Below, in pieces: positions 8,567-20,566 of a stretch of 64,000 nucleotides of DNA. Numbering within the stretch: position 1 is the stretch's first letter; each line of letters opens with the position of its first letter. The notes beneath the pieces were generated by a model. The model was not told the origin of the DNA and did no database searches. It saw nothing but the letters and a program-made list of their open reading frames with translations. The translations under genes and the position numbers were made by a program. Source of the DNA: Triglochin maritima (lineage: Eukaryota > Streptophyta > Magnoliopsida > Alismatales > Juncaginaceae); assembly GCA_963682175.1 (NCBI GenBank), contig OY821787.1, forward strand, positions 18,330,501-18,394,500. The letters are read 5' to 3'.

Positions 8567-11500
8567 AGTGAGTGGGGGAGAGGTATAAGAAGGAGACGGA
8601 TAAGAGGGAGATAGAGATGGGGAAAGAGGAGAGGAAAGATAAGAGGAGAGAGAGATGAGAAGAGGGAGAAGGAGAGAGGATAGAGGGAGGTGAACGAGAG
8701 GGAGATGACAAGATAAAGAAGGGACGGTGAGAGAAAAAAGGACACTAGAGAGGGAATGTGAGGAGACGGAGGGATAAGAGGAGAAGGAGAGAGAAGGAGA
8801 AGGAGAAGAGGGAGGGGACGGGAGGAGACGGAGGACAAGAGGAGAGAGATGAGAAGTAGAGAGAGCGGAGGAGAGGAAGAGAGGGAGAAGAGGGGGGGGA
8901 GAGAAGAAAAAGAAGAAGAAGAAGGAGAGAGGAGGAGAGATTGAACGGGAGAGCGAGAGAATGAAGAAGGGGATAGAGAAGGAAAGGTGGAGAAGAGGGA
9001 CTAGGGAAGGGAACGAGATAGAGAAGGGAGGGTAGAGATAGAGAATGGGAGAGAGAAGGAGCGAGAGAGAGATAGAGGAGGAGAGACGAAACGAGAGAGG
9101 AGGAGAGCGATAAGGAGAAAGAGAAGGGGAGAGGAGGAGAGAAAAGGGGGTGAGTGATAAAACAAATATGAGGGAAGAGAAGAGGATAGGAGAGAGGAGA
9201 AGAGGGAGAAGGGGAGAGGAGAAGGGAGAGAGAGAACGAGAAGAGGAGCAATGAAGGGAAGGAGGAGATAGAGAGAGAAGGTGTTCCCCATCATTCTCAT
9301 CTTCCCTCCGCTCCTCTCCTTCCCTTCTCGTTATCCTCTCTCTTCTTCTCCTTCTCCCCCTCTCGCTCCTCTTTTTTTTCCTTCCTTCTCTCCATGTAAG
9401 GATAACGAGAGAAGGAGAGGGTAAGAGGGAGATATAGAAGGAGAAGAGGGAAGAGGAGAGAGAAAGGAAAAGAGGGAAGAGAGAAGGAGAATAGGGAAGG
9501 AGAGAGGAAACGAGAGAAGAGGAGATAGAGAAGGGTAGAGAGATAGAGAAGGAGAGAGGAGGTAGAGAAGGGAGAGTAGAGAGAGAAGGGAGAGAGGAGA
9601 GCGGAAAAGGAGAAGCGAGCGAGAGAAGGAGAGGGAGAGAGTAGAAGAAGAGAGAAGGAGAGAGGATAAGAGGAGAGGGAACGAGTGAGAAGGAGAAGAG
9701 AAAGTGGATAAGAGGGAGAACGAGAGAGAATGCGAGATGAGGAGAGAGAGGGAAAGAGAGAGGGGCAAGAGGGAGAGGGCGGAGAGAAGAAGGAGAGGGG
9801 GAGAGGAAGTAGACGAAGAGAAGGAGAAGAGGGACGAGGAGGGGAGAGGTAGAGAAGAGAGTAGAGGGAGAAGAAAAGAGAGAGGGGAGGGAGAGAGAAG
9901 AGAGACGGAGAGCGAGAATGAGAGATGGTAGAGAAGGCAGAGATGAGAGTGGAGAAAAGAGGATAAGAAGAGTATAGAGAGGAGGAAGAGGGAGATGGGA
10001 GGAGAATAGAGTAGAGGAGAGAGGAGGAGAAGGAAGAGAGGATAAAGAAGGGAAAAGGAGAGAAAAGGAGAAGCGGGAGAAGTAGAGGAACAAGGAGAGA
10101 GGACAAAGAAGAAGGAAGAGAGAGAGCGAGAGAAGGAGGGAGTGGAGAGGAGGATAAGAGGGAGATAGGGAATGAAGGAGAAGAGGGAAGAGGCGGGAGA
10201 GAGGGAACGAGAGAGGTAGAGAAGAGAGGGAAGGAGGAGAGAAGAGGAAGAGAGAGAAGGGAGAGAGGTGAAGTAGAGGGGAGAGGGAGAAGAGATAAGG
10301 GGAGAAGGAGTGGGATAGAAGGAGAGATACCGAGAGAGAGGAGGAGAAGGGAAAGAGGAGGATAGAGAATGATAGGAAGAGGGGGAGAGGGAAGAAGAAG
10401 AAAGAAGGATAGGGAGAGAGGGATAAGAAGGAAGGGAGAGGAGAAGGAGAGGAAATACGAGGGAGGTAGAGATGAGGAGAGGGAGAAGAGGGAAGAGTGG
10501 GAGAGAAGGAGAGAGGTAAAGGAGAGAAGAGAGAGGGGTAGAGAGGTAGTGTGATAGATACAGATAGAAGGAAGAGACGGAGAGAGAGAAGGGAGAGGAG
10601 AGAGATTGAGAGGGAGAAAAGGAGAAGCGAGGGAAAGGAGAGAAGAAGAAGGAGAGAGTAGAGAGAGATAAAGAGAGAGGGAGGGAGAGAAGGAGAGAGA
10701 AAATTAGAAGGGGGAACGATAATGACAATGAGAGAGGAGAGAGGAGGGAAGAGGGAGAAGAGGAGAGAAGGAGAGGAGAGGGAGGTAGAGAAGACAAGGA
10801 GAAGGGAGAGACAGAGAGAAGGATAGAGACAGAGAATAGAGAAGCGGGATATGGATAGGGAGAGAGGAGAGAATAAGGAAGAGGAGAGAGAGGAGGGATA
10901 GAAGGGAAGAGAGAGGAAGGAGGAGATGGGAGAGAGTGTGAGAGGAGTAGAAGGAGTGAGTGGGGGAGAGGTATAAGAAGGAGACGGATAAGAGGGAGAT
11001 AGAGATGGGGAAAGAGGAGAGGAAAGATAAGAGGAGAGAGAGATGAGAAGAGGGAGAAGGAGAGAGGATAGAGGGAGGTGAACGAGAGGGAGATGACAAG
11101 ATAAAGAAGGGACGGTGAGAGAAAAAAGGACACTAGAGAGGGAATGAGAGGAGACGGAGGGATAAGAGGAGAAGGAGAGAGAGAGGGAGAAGGTGAAGAG
11201 GGAGGGGACGGGAGGAGACGGAGGACAAGAGGAGAGAGAGGAGAAGTAGAGAGAGCGGAGGAGAGGAAGAGAGGGAGAAGAGGGGGGAGAGAGAAGAAAA
11301 AGAAGAAGAAGAAGGAGAGAGGAGGAGAGATTGAACGGGAGAGCGAGAGAATGAAGAAGGGGAGAGAGAAGGAAAGGTGGAGAAGCGGGACTAGGGAAGG
11401 GAACGAGATAGAGAAGGGAGGGTAGAGATAGAGAATGGGAGAGAGAAGGAGCGAGAGAGAGATAGAGGAGGAGAGACGAAACGAGAGAGGAGGAGAGCGA

Positions 11501-14500
11501 TAAGGAGAAAGAGAAGGGGAGAGGAGGAGAGAAAAGGGGGTGAGTGATAAAACAAAGATGAGGGAAGAGAAGAGGATAGGAGAGAGGAGAAGAGGGAGAA
11601 GGGGAGAGGAGAAGGGAGAGAGAGAACGAGAAGAGGAGCAATGAAGGGAAGGAGGAGATAGAGAGAGAAGGTGTTCCCCATCCTTCTCATCTTCCCTCCG
11701 CTCCTCTCCTTCCCTTCTCGTTATCCTCTCTCTTCTTCTCCTTCTCCCCCTCTCGCTCCTCTCTTCCTTCCTTCTCTCCATGTAAGGATAACGAGAGAAG
11801 GAGAGGGTAAGAGGGAGATATAGAAGGAGAAGAGGGAAGAGGAGAGAGAAAGGAAAAGAGGGAAGAGAGAAGGAGAATAGGGAAGGAGAGAGGAAACGAG
11901 AGAAGAGGAGATAGAGAAGGGTAGAGAGATAGAGAAGGAGAGAGGAGGTAGAGAAGGGAGAGTAGAGAGAGGAGAGGGGAAAAGGAGAAGCGAGCGAGAG
12001 AAGGAGAGGGAGAGAGTAGAAGAAGAGAGAAGGAGAGAGGATAAGAGGAGAGGGAACGAGTGAGAAGGAGAAGAGAAAGTGGATAAGAGGGAGAACGAGA
12101 GAGAATGCGAGATGAGGAGAGAGAGGGAAAGAGAGAGGGGCAAGAGGGAGAGGGCGGAGAGAAGAAGGAGAGGGGGAGAAGAAGTAGACGAAGAGAAGGA
12201 GAAGAGGGACGAGGAGGGGAGAGGTAGAGAAGAGAGGAGAGGGAGAAGAAAAGAGAGAGGGGAGGGAGAGAGAAGAGAGACGGAGAGCGAGAATGAGAGA
12301 TGGTAGAGAAGGCAGAGATGAGAGTGGAGAAAAGAGGATAAGAAGAGTATAGAGAGGAGGAAGAGGGAGATGGGAGGAGAATAGAGTAGAGGAGAGAGGA
12401 GGAGAAGGAAGAGAGGATAAAGAAGGGAAATGGAGAGAAAAGGAGAAGCGGGAGAAGTAGAGGAACAAGGAGAGAGGACAAAGAAGAAGGAAGAGAGAGA
12501 GCGAGAGAAGTAGGGAGTGGAGAGGAGGATAAGAGGGAGATAGGGAATGAAGGAGAAGAGGGAAGAGGCGGGAGAGAGGGAACGAGAGAGGTAGAGAAGA
12601 GAGGGAAGGAGGAGAGAAGAGGAAGAGAGAGAAGGGAGAGAGGTGAAGTAGAGGGGAGAGGGAGAAGAGATAAGGGGAGAAGGAGTGGGATAGAAGGAGA
12701 GATACCGAGAGAGAGGAGGAGAAGGGAAAGAGGAGGATAGAGAAGGATAGGAAGAGGGGGAGAGGGAAGAAGAAGAAAGAAGGATAGGGAGAGAGGGATA
12801 AGAAGGAAGGGAGAGGAGAAGGAGAGGGAATACGAGGGAGGTAGAGATGAGGAGAGGGAGAAGAGGGAAGAGTGGGAGAGAAGGAGAGAGGTAAAGGAGA
12901 GAAGAGAGAGGGGTAGAGAGGTAGTGTGATAGATACAGATAGAAGGAAGAGACGGAGAGAGAGAAGGGAGAGGAGAGAGATTGAGAGGGAGAAAAGGAGA
13001 AGCGAGGGAAAGGAGAGAAGAAGAAGGAGAGAGTAGAGAGAGGGAGGGAGAGAAGAGAGAGAAAGACAGAGAAGGAGAGAGAAAATTAGAAGGGGGAACG
13101 ATAATGACAATGAGAGAGGAGAGAGGAGGGAAGAGGGAGAAGAGGAGAGAAGGAGAGGAGAGGGAGGTAGAGAAGACAAGGAGAAGGGAGAGACAGAGAG
13201 AAGGATAGAGACAGAGAATAGAGAAGCGGGATATGGATAGGGAGAGAGGAGAGAATAAGGAAGAGGAGAGAGAGGAGGGATAGAAGGGAAGAGAGAGGAG
13301 GGAGGAGATGGGAGAGAGTGCGAGAGGAGTAGAAGGAGTGAGTGGGGGAGAGGTATAAGAAGGAGACGGATAAGAGGGAGATAGAGATGGGGAAAGAGGA
13401 GAGGAAAGATAAGAGGAGAGAGAGATGAGAAGAGGGAGAAGGAGATAGGATAGAGGGAGGTGAACAAGAGGGAGATGACAAGATAAAGAAGGGACGGTGA
13501 GAGAAAAAAGGACACTAGAGAGGGAATGAGAGGAGACGGAGGGATAAGAGGAGAAGGAGAGAGAGGGAGAAGGTGAAGAGGGAGGGGACGGGAGGAGACG
13601 GAGGACAAGAGGAGAGAGAGGAGAAGTAGAGAGAGCGGAGGAGAGGAAGAGAGGGAGAAGAGGGGGGAGAGAGAAGAAGAAGAAGAAGAAGAGAGGAGGA
13701 GAGATTGAACGGGAGAGCGAGAGAATGAAGAAGGGGATAGAGAAGGAAAGGTGGAGAAGAGGGACTAGGGAAGGGAACGAGATAGAGAAGGGAGGGTAGA
13801 GATAGAGAATGGGAGAGAGAAGGAGCGAGAGAGAGATAGAGGAGGAGAGATGAAACGAGAGAAGAGGAGAGCGATAAGGAGAAAGAGAAGGGGAGAGGAG
13901 GAGAGAAAAGGGGGTGAGTGGTAAAACAAAGATGAGGGAAGAGAAGAGGATAGGAGAGAGGAGAAGAGGGAGAAGGGGAGAGGAGAAGGGAGAGAGAGAA
14001 CGAGAAGAGGAGCAATGAAGGGAAGGAGGAGATAGAGAGAGAAGGTGTTCCCCATCCTTCTCATCTTCCCTCCGCTCCTCTCCTTCCCTTCTCGTTATCC
14101 TCTCTCTTCTTCTCCTTCTCCCCCTCTCGCTCCTCTCTTCCTTCCTTCTCTCCATGTAAGGATAACGAGAGAAGGAGAGGGTAAGAGGGAGATATAGAAG
14201 GAGAAGAGGGAAGAGGAGAGAGAAAGGAAAAGAGGGAAGAGAGAAGGAGAATAGGGAAGGAGAGAGGAAACGAGAGAAGAGGAGATAGAGAAGGGTAGAG
14301 AGATAGAGAAGGAGAGAGGAGGTAGAGAAGGGAGAGTAGAGAGAGAAGGGAGAGAGGAGAGGGGAAAAGGAGAAGCGAGCGAGAGAAGGAGAGGGAGAGA
14401 GTAGAAGAAGAGAGAAGGAGAGAGGATAAGAGGAGAGGGAACGAGTGAGAAGGAGAAGAGAAAGTGGATAAGAGGGAGAACGAGAGAGAATGCGAGATGA

Positions 14501-16512
14501 GGAGAGAGAGGGAAAGAGAGAGGGGCAAGAGGGAGAGGGCGGAGAGAAGAAGGAGAGGGGGAGAAGAAGTAGACGAAGAGAAGGAGAAGAGGGACGAGGA
14601 GGGGAGAGGTAGAGAAGAGAGGAGAGGGAGAAGAAAAGAGAGAGGGGAGGGAGAGAGAAGAGAGACGGAGAGCGAGAATGAGAAATGGTAGAGAAGGCAG
14701 AGAAGAGAGTGGAGAAAAGAGGATAAGAAGAGTATAGAGAGGAGGAAGAGGGAGATGGGAGGAGAATAGAGTAGAGGAGAGAGGAGGAGAAGGAAGAGAG
14801 GATAAAGAAGGGAAAAGGAGAGAAAAGGAGAAGCGGGAGAAGTAGAGGAACAAGGAGAGAGGACAAAGAAGAAGGAAGAGAGAGAGCGAGAGAAGGAGGG
14901 AGTGGAGAGGAGGATAAGAGGGAGATAGGGAATGAAGGAGAAGAGGGAAGAGGCGGGAGAGAGGGAACGAGAGAGGTAGAGAAGAGAGGGAAGGAGGAGA
15001 GAAGAGGAAGAGAGAGAAGGGAGAGAGGGGAAGTAGAGGGGAGAGGGAGAAGAGATAAGGGGAGAAGGAGTGGGATAGAAGGAGAGAGATCGAGAGAGAG
15101 GAGGAGAAGGGAAAGAGGAGGATAGAGAAGGATAGGAAGAGGGGGAGTGGGAAGAAGAAGAAAGAAGGATAGGGAGAGAGGGATAAGAAGGAAGGGAGAG
15201 GAGAAGGAGAGGGAATACGAGGGAGGTAGAGATGAGGAGAGGGAGAAGAGGGAAGAGTGGGAGAGAAGGAGAGAGGTAAAGGAGAGAAGAGAGAGGGGTA
15301 GAGAGGTAGTGTGATAGATACAGATAGAAGGAAGAGACGGAGAGAGAGAAGGGAGAGGAGAGAGATTGAGAGGGAGAAAAGGAGAAGCGAGGGAAAGGAG
15401 AGAAGAAGAAGGAGAGAGTAGAGAGAGATAAAGAGAGAGGGAGGGAGAGAAGAGAGAGAAAGACAGAGAAGGAGAGAGAAAATTAGAAGGGGGAACGATA
15501 ATGACAATGAGAGAGGAGAGAGGAGGGAAGAGGGAGAAGAGGAGAGAAGGAGAGGAGAGGGAGGTAGAGAAGACAAGGAGAAGGGAGACAGAGAGAAGGA
15601 TAGAGACAGAGAATAGAGAAGCGGGATATGGATAGGGAGAGAGGAGAGAATAAGGAAGAGGAGAGAGAGGAGGGATAGAAGGGAAGAGAGAGGAGGGAGG
15701 AGATGGGAGAGAGTGCGAGAGGAGTAGAAGGAGTGAGTGGGGGAGAGGTATAAGAAGGTGACGGATAAGAGGGAGATAGAGATGGGGAAAGAGGAGAGGA
15801 AAGATAAGAGGAGAGAGAGATGAGAAGAGGGAGAAGGAGAGAGGATAGAGGGAGGTGAACTAGAGGGAGATGACAAGATAAAGAAGGGACGGTGAGAGAA
15901 AAAAGGACACTAGAGAGGGAATGAGAGGAGACGGAGGGATAAGAGGAGAAGGAGAGAGAGGGAGAAGGTGAAGAGGGAGGGGACGGGAGGAGACGGAGGA
16001 CAAGAGGAGAGAGAGGAGAAGTAGAGAGAGCAGAGGAGAGGAAGAGAGGGAGAAGAGGGGGGTGGGGAGAGAAGAAAAAGAAGAAGAAGGAGAGAGGAGG
16101 AGAGATTGAACGGGAGAGCGAGAGAATGAAGAAGGGGATAGAGAAGGAAAGGTGGAGAAGAGGGACTAGGGAAGGGAACGAGATAGAGAAGGGAGGGTAG
16201 AGATAGAGAATGGGAGAGAGAAGGAGCGAGAGAGAGATAGAGGAGGAGAGACGAAACGAGAGAGGAGGAGAGCGATAAGGAGAAAGAGAAGGGGAGAGGA
16301 GGAGAGAAAAGGGGGTAAGAGAGAAGGATAGAGACAGAGAATAGAGAAGCGGGATATGGATAGGGAGAGAGGAGAGAATAAGGAAGAGGAGAGAGAGGAG
16401 GGATAGAAGGGAAGAGAGATGAGGGAGGAGATGGGAGAGAGTGCGAGAGGAGTAGAAGGAGTGAGTGGGGGAGAGGTATAAGAAGGAGACGGATAAGAGG
16501 GAGATAGAGATG
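8567..16512. repeat. 2.4-kb satellite array, purine strand on top (about 3.3 monomers)
   Basis: Homopurine array with strand-swapped islands at about 9281-9393, 11671-11782 and 14045-14156, giving monomers of 2,390 and 2,374 bp. Most diagnostic bases are subfamily A (GAACGATAATGAC and GCGAGGGAAAGG), with an A/B mixture near the virus. The first ~500 bp beside the virus share private variants with the flank of copy B. Near 16315 the order jumps: the block ending GAAAAGGGGGT passes directly to one that normally lies about 1.65 kb further on, shortly before the N gap. No gene is supported here. Confidence 0.95.
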
Positions 16513-16712
16513 NNNNNNNNNNNNNNNNNNNNNNNNNNNNNNNNNNNNNNNNNNNNNNNNNNNNNNNNNNNNNNNNNNNNNNNNNNNNNNNNNNNNNNNN
16601 NNNNNNNNNNNNNNNNNNNNNNNNNNNNNNNNNNNNNNNNNNNNNNNNNNNNNNNNNNNNNNNNNNNNNNNNNNNNNNNNNNNNNNNNNNNNNNNNNNNN
16701 NNNNNNNNNNNN
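16513..16712. other. Assembly gap (200 N)
   Basis: Exactly 200 undetermined bases, a common fixed scaffold-gap size. The satellite strand switches from purine to pyrimidine across it, so the relative orientation of 1-16512 and 16713-64000 is not proven by sequence. Confidence 0.98.
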
Positions 16713-18037
16713 TCCCCCTTCTAATTTTCTCTCTCCTTCTCTGTCTTTCTCTCTCTTCTCTCCCTCCCTCTCTCTTTATCTCTCTCTACTCTCTCCTTCT
16801 TCTTCTCTCCTTTCCCTCGCTTCTCCTTTTCTCCCTCTCAATCTCTCTCCTCTCCCTTCTCTCTCTCCGTCTCTTCCTTCTATCTGTATCTATCACACTA
16901 CCTCTCTACCCCTCTCTCTTCTCTCCTTTACCTCTCTCCTTCTCTCCCACTCTTCCCTCTTCTCCCTCTCCTCATCTCTACCTCCCTCGTATTCCCTCTC
17001 CTTCTCCTCTCCCTTCCTTCTTATCCCTCTCTCCCTATCCTTCTTTCTTCTTCTTCCCTCTCCCCCTCTTCCTATCCTTCTCTATCCTCCTCTTTCCCTT
17101 CTCCTCCTCTCTCTCGGTCTCTCTCCTTCTATCCCACTCCTTCTCCCCTTATCTCTTCTCCCTCTCCCCTCTACTTCCCCTCTCTCCCTTCTCTCTCTTC
17201 CTCTTCTCTCCTCCTTCCCTCTCTTCTCTACCTCTCTCGTTCCCTCTCTCCCGCCTCTTCCCTCTTCTCCTTCATTCCCTATCTCCCTCTTATCCTCCTC
17301 TCCACTCCCTCCTTCTCTCGCTCTCTCTCTTCCTTCTTCTTTGTCCTCTCTCCTTGTTCCTCTACTTCTCCCGCTTCTCCTTTTCTCTCCTTTTCCCTTC
17401 TTTATCCTCTCTTCCTTCTCCTCCTCTCTCCTCTACTCTATTCTCCTCCCATCTCCCTCTTCCTCCTCTCTATACTCTTCTTATCCTCTTTTCTCCACTC
17501 TCATCTCTGCCTTCTCTACCATCTCTCATTCTCGCTCTCCGTCTCTCTTCTCTCTCCCTCCCCTCTCTCTTTTCTTCTCCCTCTCCTCTCTTCTCTACCT
17601 CTCCCCTCCTCGTCCCTCTTCTCCTTCTCTTCGTCTACTTCTTCTCCCCCTCTCCTTCTTCTCTCCGCCCTCCCCCTCTTGCCCCTCTCTCTTTCCCTCT
17701 CTCTCCTCATCTCGCATTCTCTCTCGTTCTCCCTCTTATCCACTTTCTCTTCTCCTTCTCACTCGTTCCCTCCCCTCTTATCCTCTCTCCTTCTCTCTTC
17801 TTCTACTCTCTCCCTCTCCTTCTCTCGCTCGCTTCTCCTTTTCCCCTCTCCTCTCTCCCTTCTCTCTCTACTCTCCCTTCTCTACCTCCTCTCTCCTTCT
17901 CTATGTCTCTACCCTTCTCTATCTCCTCTTCTCTCGTTTCCTCTCTCCTTCCCTATTCTCCTTCTCTCTTCCCTCTTTTCCTTTCTCTCTCCTCTTCCCT
18001 CTTCTCCTTCTATATCTCCCTCTTACCCTCTCCTTCT

Positions 18038-18163
18038 CTCGTTATCCTTACATGGAGAGAAGGAAGGAAGAGAGGAGCGAGAGGGGGAGAAGGAGAAGAA
18101 GAGAGAGGATAACGAGAAGGGAAGGAGAGGAGCGGAGGGAAGATGAGAAGGATGGGGAACACC
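18038..18163. repeat. Strand-swapped purine island with inverted-repeat arms (representative)
   Basis: Inside the pyrimidine strand a purine block runs from 18054 to about 18160. CTCGTTATCCT (18038-18048) and AGGATAACGAG (18106-18116) are exact inverted copies enclosing half of it; the block ends in GATGGGGAACACC. Equivalents begin near 20457, 22857, 30995, 33398, 38817, 41210, 43625, 51946, 54315 and 56507, and in reverse near 9393, 11782 and 14156. It is the only stretch of the monomer with opposite strand bias and gives a fixed landmark for monomer boundaries. A micro-inversion across the arms would explain it. Confidence 0.85.
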
Positions 18164-20566
18164 TTCTCTCTCTATCTCCTCCTTCCCTTCATTGCTCCTC
18201 TTCTCGTTCTCTCTCTCCCTTCTCCTCTCCCCTTCTCCCTCTTCTCCTCTCTCCTATCCTCTTCTCTTCCCTCATCTTTGTTTTATCACTCACCCCCTTT
18301 TCTCTCCTCCTCTCCCCTTCTCTTTCTCCTTATCGCTCTCCTACTCTCTCGTTTCGTCTCTCCTCCTCTATCTCTCTCTCGCTCCTTCTCTCTCCCATTC
18401 TCTATCTCTACCCTCCCTTCTCTATCTCGTTCCCTTCCCTAGTCCCTCTTCTCCACCTTTCCTTCTCTATCCCCTTCTTCATTCTCTCGATCTCCCGTTC
18501 AATCTCTCCTCCTCTCTCCTTCTTCTTCTCCTTTTTCTTCTCTCTCCCCCCTCTTCTCCCTCTCTTCCTCTCCTCCGCTCTCTCTACTTCTCCTCTCTCT
18601 CCTCTTGTCCTCCGTCTCCTCCCGTCCCCTCCCTCTTCACCTTCTCCCTCTCTCTCCTTCTCCTCTTATCCCTCCGTCTCCTCTCATTCCCTCTCTAGTG
18701 TCCTTTTTTCTCTCACCGTCCCTTCTTTATCTTGTCATCTCCCTCTCGTTCACCTCCCTCTATCCTCTCTCCTTCTCCCTCTTCTCATCTCTCTCTCCTC
18801 TTATCTTTCCTCTCCTCTTTCCCCATCTCTATCTCCCTCTTATCCGTCTCCTTCTTATACCTCTCCCCCACTCACTCCTTCTACTCCTCTCGCACTCTCT
18901 CCCATCTCCTCCCTCCTCTCTCTTCCCTTCTATCCCTCCTCTCTCTCCTCTTCCTTATTCTCTCCTCTCTCCCTATCCATATCCCGCTTCTCTATTCTCT
19001 GTCTCTATCCTTCTCTCTGTCTCTCCCTTCTCCTTGTCTTCTCTACCTCCCTCTCCTCTCCTTCTCTCCTCTTCTCCCTCTTCCCTCCTCTCTCCTCTCT
19101 CATTGTCATTATCGTTCCCCCTTCTAATTTTCTCTCTCCTTCTCTGTCTTTCTCTCTCTTCTCTCCCTCCCTCTCTCTTTATCTCTCTCTACTCTCTCCT
19201 TCTTCTTCTCTCCTTTCCCTCGCTTCTCCTTTTCTCCCTCTCAATCTCTCTCCTCTCCCTTCTCTCTCTCCGTCTCTTCCTTCTATCTGTATCTATCACA
19301 CTACCTCTCTACCCCTCTCTCTTCTCTCCTTTACCTCTCTCCTTCTCTCCCACTCTTCCCTCTTCTCCCTCTCCTCATCTCTACCTCCCTCGTATTCCCT
19401 CTCCTTCTCCTCTCCCTTCCTTCTTATCCCTCTCTCCCTATCCTTCTTTCTTCTTCTTCCCTCTCCCCCTCTTCCTATCCTTCTCTATCCTCCTCTTTCC
19501 CTTCTCCTCCTCTCTCTCGGTCTCTCTCCTTCTATCCCACTCCTTCTCCCCTTATCTCTTCTCCCTCTCCCCTCTACTTCCCCTCTCTCCCTTCTCTCTC
19601 TTCCTCTTCTCTCCTCCTTCCCTCTCTTCTCTACCTCTCTCGTTCCCTCTCTCCCGCCTCTTCCCTCTTCTCCTTCATTCCCTATCTCCCTCTTATCCTC
19701 CTCTCCACTCCCTCCTTCTCTCGCTCTCTCTCTTCCTTCTTCTTTGTCCTCTCTCCTTGTTCCTCTACTTCTCCCGCTTCTCCTTTTCTCTCCTTTTCCC
19801 TTCTTTATCCTCTCTTCCTTCTCCTCCTCTCTCCTCTACTCTATTCTCCTCCCATCTCCCTCTTCCTCCTCTCTATACTCTTCTTATCCTCTTTTCTCCA
19901 CTCTCATCTCTGCCTTCTCTACCATCTCTCATTCTCGCTCTCCGTCTCTCTTCTCTCTCCCTCCCCTCTCTCTTTTCTTCTCCCTCTCCTCTCTTCTCTA
20001 CCTCTCCCCTCCTCGTCCCTCTTCTCCTTCTCTTCGTCTACTTCTTCTCCCCCTCTCCTTCTTCTCTCCGCCCTCCCCCTCTTGCCCCTCTCTCTTTCCC
20101 TCTCTCTCCTCATCTCGCATTCTCTCTCGTTCTCCCTCTTATCCACTTTCTCTTCTCCTTCTCACTCGTTCCCTCCCCTCTTATCCTCTCTCCTTCTCTC
20201 TTCTTCTACTCTCTCCCTCTCCTTCTCTCGCTCGCTTCTCCTTTTCCCCTCTCCTCTCTCCCTTCTCTCTCTACTCTCCCTTCTCTACCTCCTCTCTCCT
20301 TCTCTATGTCTCTACCCTTCTCTATCTCCTCTTCTCTCGTTTCCTCTCTCCTTCCCTATTCTCCTTCTCTCTTCCCTCTTTTCCTTTCTCTCTCCTCTTC
20401 CCTCTTCTCCTTCTATATCTCCCTCTTACCCTCTCCTTCTCTCGTTATCCTTACATGGAGAGAAGGAAGGAAGAGAGGAGCGAGAGGGGGAGAAGGAGAA
20501 GAAGAGAGAGGATAACGAGAAGGGAAGGAGAGGAGCGGAGGGAAGATGAGAAGGATGGGGAACACC
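18164..20566. repeat. Representative satellite monomer, 2,403 bp
   Basis: One full period counted from the end of one island to the end of the next. The same period separates 31084 from 33487 and, after removing LINE-2 and one target duplication, 22946 from 31084. Almost every base on this strand is C or T outside the island; scattered A and G (for example TCATTGTCATTATCG) serve as markers. I recognise no tRNA, rRNA or transposon ancestor. Confidence 0.9.

Noticed and set aside
8000..11641. A 1,213-codon frame joining the viral protease to satellite
   Set aside because: The protease fragment happens to be in phase with stop-free satellite upstream. The fusion is created by the junction and has no independent support.
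17516..17743. Repeated 75-codon Arg/Glu-rich frames on the purine strand of each monomer
   Set aside because: Composition artefact of GA-rich DNA; identical in each monomer because the monomers are identical.
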